Assembly: GCA_964019425.1 (NCBI GenBank) | Contig: OZ025799.1 | Coordinates: 372,001 to 436,000 of the forward strand | DNA length: 64,000 nt | Direction: 5' to 3' | Source: Flectonema sp. DT1601 | Taxonomy: Eukaryota; Euglenozoa; Diplonemea; Diplonemida; Diplonemidae | In this document: in pieces, positions 62,414-64,000 of the stretch | How positions within the stretch are numbered: the stretch's first letter is position 1 | How the letters are laid out: each line of letters starts with the position of its first letter | Program-made: the position numbers and the translations under genes | The notes under the pieces: generated by a model | What the model was told of the DNA's origin: nothing | Seen by the model: the letters and a program-made list of their open reading frames with translations, nothing else | The model's database searches: none

Positions 62414-64000
62414 TCCTACATCGACATCTGTTCAGACTGTGATGAGAAACAATAAATAAAAATAATAAAGAGACGGTCACATCTTATTCAGAGTGAGAAG
62501 ATTCCTTCAAAAAATATTTGATATTACTTTTTTGATTGCAAAAATCTCACTTGTCAAGCAGACCATAATAATAACAGTTATTTTATTTTCGTTTTTTCGT
62601 TTTTTTTTTAAGTTCATTTTTATTTCTTTTTTTTCGAAACGAAGAATCCAATATATCCACAGCCTAGCAGCTGAACGTTTGACAAATTAATTGAAGGATG
62701 AGACTAACTTGTTCAAAGCCGCTTTCTTAGAACTCCAAAAAATGTTAGTAAAAATGTACAAAACACAAAACAAACTCATAGTTAACAACCGTGGATAAAA
62801 ATAAAATAAACAATCAAATCAATCAATGAATTGTTATGACAAAAACTGACATCGGATTTGGGTCGCAGATATGCAACACTAACAAACTGATGAAAGAAAA
62901 AAATTCTTTTTTTGTCGGAGGACCCAATCAGTAGCGTTCCTAAGACTCCGTATGGAGGTTTTTTTTTTTTTTTTTTTTTTCGGACTTCGCCAGTACAAAA
63001 AAAAATATATAAGCAAGAATAAGAAGAAAGAAATGGGAAAGTTGCCAGTTGACAGTGTAGGAATATTTCCTGAACTCGGAAAGCCAAGGTGTGGCAGAGA
63101 GAGATCCCTCTTAATAGGTACAGGCAGCACCATAAGCAAGCACACAAATAGTTATGCTATTTTAACAAAAAAGAATAACTAGAACAAAATAATAATTGGG
63201 CAAAGAAACTTTGCATAGCTTTTTAGCTTTTTCTTAAAATAAGAAAGAAAAAAAAAGGAAAGGAATCGGACCACCCTTTTCTGTTTTTTTTTTTTTTTTT
63301 TCCCACCCCCCCTTTTTGTATGAGTACGAAATATTCACTTACAGTCACCGGAGATTAATTGGGCTAACAAACAATAAGTAAAGCAATATTTACACAAATC
63401 TACTAAAGAAAACAGCAAACCCACTTTTGTTGTCAAAAGTTGGTATCTGTCTATCCTATTCTACTTACAGTATTTTATTGTGACTGCATCACACTAGGAG
63501 GGAAGAAAAGAAGGGAGGGGTGAAAAAGAAATTGAAAAACCAACGGGTGCCATTGTGAGGTAACTTTAGAATATTATTTAGAAAACACTTTCTGATACAT
63601 CAGGGAAGTTTTTCCAAAAAAACAATAATAAAAAAAATAAAAAAAAAAAAAAAACAAGATCTGCATCAGCAAAGCTGAAAGAACAACAACTTATTTTTTG
63701 TAAAGACAGACAAATGAGAAGATAAAAACCCTAATTGGATCCATCCAATTCCATTAAAATAGTTTCCGAAATCGTCAACTCATCGCAAAAGAAAATCAGG
63801 CATCAGAACCACAAACAGAAAAAAGTCCAATGGACTAACTGTCGAATATTAAACACCCGTACACTAAGGTTTCCCTTTCCCTTTGAACTATGAGTCACTC
63901 AGAAGGAAAAGCCAGACTCCAGGAAAGGCTCACAGTCAGGTGACTTTTCTTCTTATTCTCTGAGTGGTTCAGGCGTGTTAATTACAAGTAACTTTCCACA
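62414..64000. other. Intergenic or beginning of the next gene's 3' region, 1.6 kb
   Basis: After the 14-nt myosin leader I see no coding exon to the window end. Poly-A/T runs are common (62958-62979, 63281-63302, 63640-63655). Short frames are low-complexity. Confidence 0.5.

Overview
This window is nuclear DNA from a single-celled eukaryote: AT-rich, full of poly-A/poly-T runs, with GT-AG introns of mostly 60-200 bp. All 23 protein-coding genes I can support lie on the minus strand over 62 kb. Nearly all have a splice-acceptor-like CAG or TAG 3-60 nt before the start codon with no visible cis exon ahead of it. That layout points to long one-way transcription units and spliced-leader trans-splicing. 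The window also encodes EFL, the elongation factor-like GTPase, instead of canonical EF-1alpha, a UGA-containing (selenocysteine) glutathione peroxidase, and a sterol cyclase with an unusual active-site combination that I recall as like the trypanosome enzyme. I infer a euglenozoan, perhaps diplonemid-like; a perkinsid or dinoflagellate relative is the main alternative.

Layout. 0-14.8 kb: UBE2J2-type ubiquitin-conjugating enzyme (cut by the window start), a LysM plus LRAT-like protein, a class-3 lipase, a small Cys-rich CHCH-like protein, a 1715-residue SNF2/RING (Rad5-like) ATPase, and an unknown two-exon protein. 15-19.5 kb: a mitochondrial uL15-like protein whose 2.4-kb first intron is filled by a 145-bp satellite (about 14 copies). 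19.8-24.6 kb: two near-identical EFL genes flanking a membrane protein. 24.8-35.8 kb: an unknown protein, a coiled-coil/PDZ protein, oxidosqualene cyclase (3 exons), an endonuclease/exonuclease/phosphatase-family enzyme, and a low-complexity protein. 35.8-45.6 kb: a 9.9-kb stretch with no recognisable protein gene but with repeats and hairpins. 45.6-51 kb: a cyclin, two tandem selenoprotein GPX genes, a small candidate gene and an unknown protein. 51-62.4 kb: an EF-hand/PDZ protein, a TPR protein with possible very short introns, and a seven-exon myosin. 62.4-64 kb: no gene seen.

The neighbours do not form a single pathway. They are housekeeping genes (translation, ubiquitin and chromatin, sterol synthesis, redox defence, motor and signalling) in a one-way array. 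The strongest biology is the shared gene-expression architecture, the recent tandem duplications with sequence homogenisation (EFL, GPX), and the selenocysteine recoding. Exon boundaries were set by eye, by frame continuity and by the recurring acceptor sequence AACAG/ACAG.
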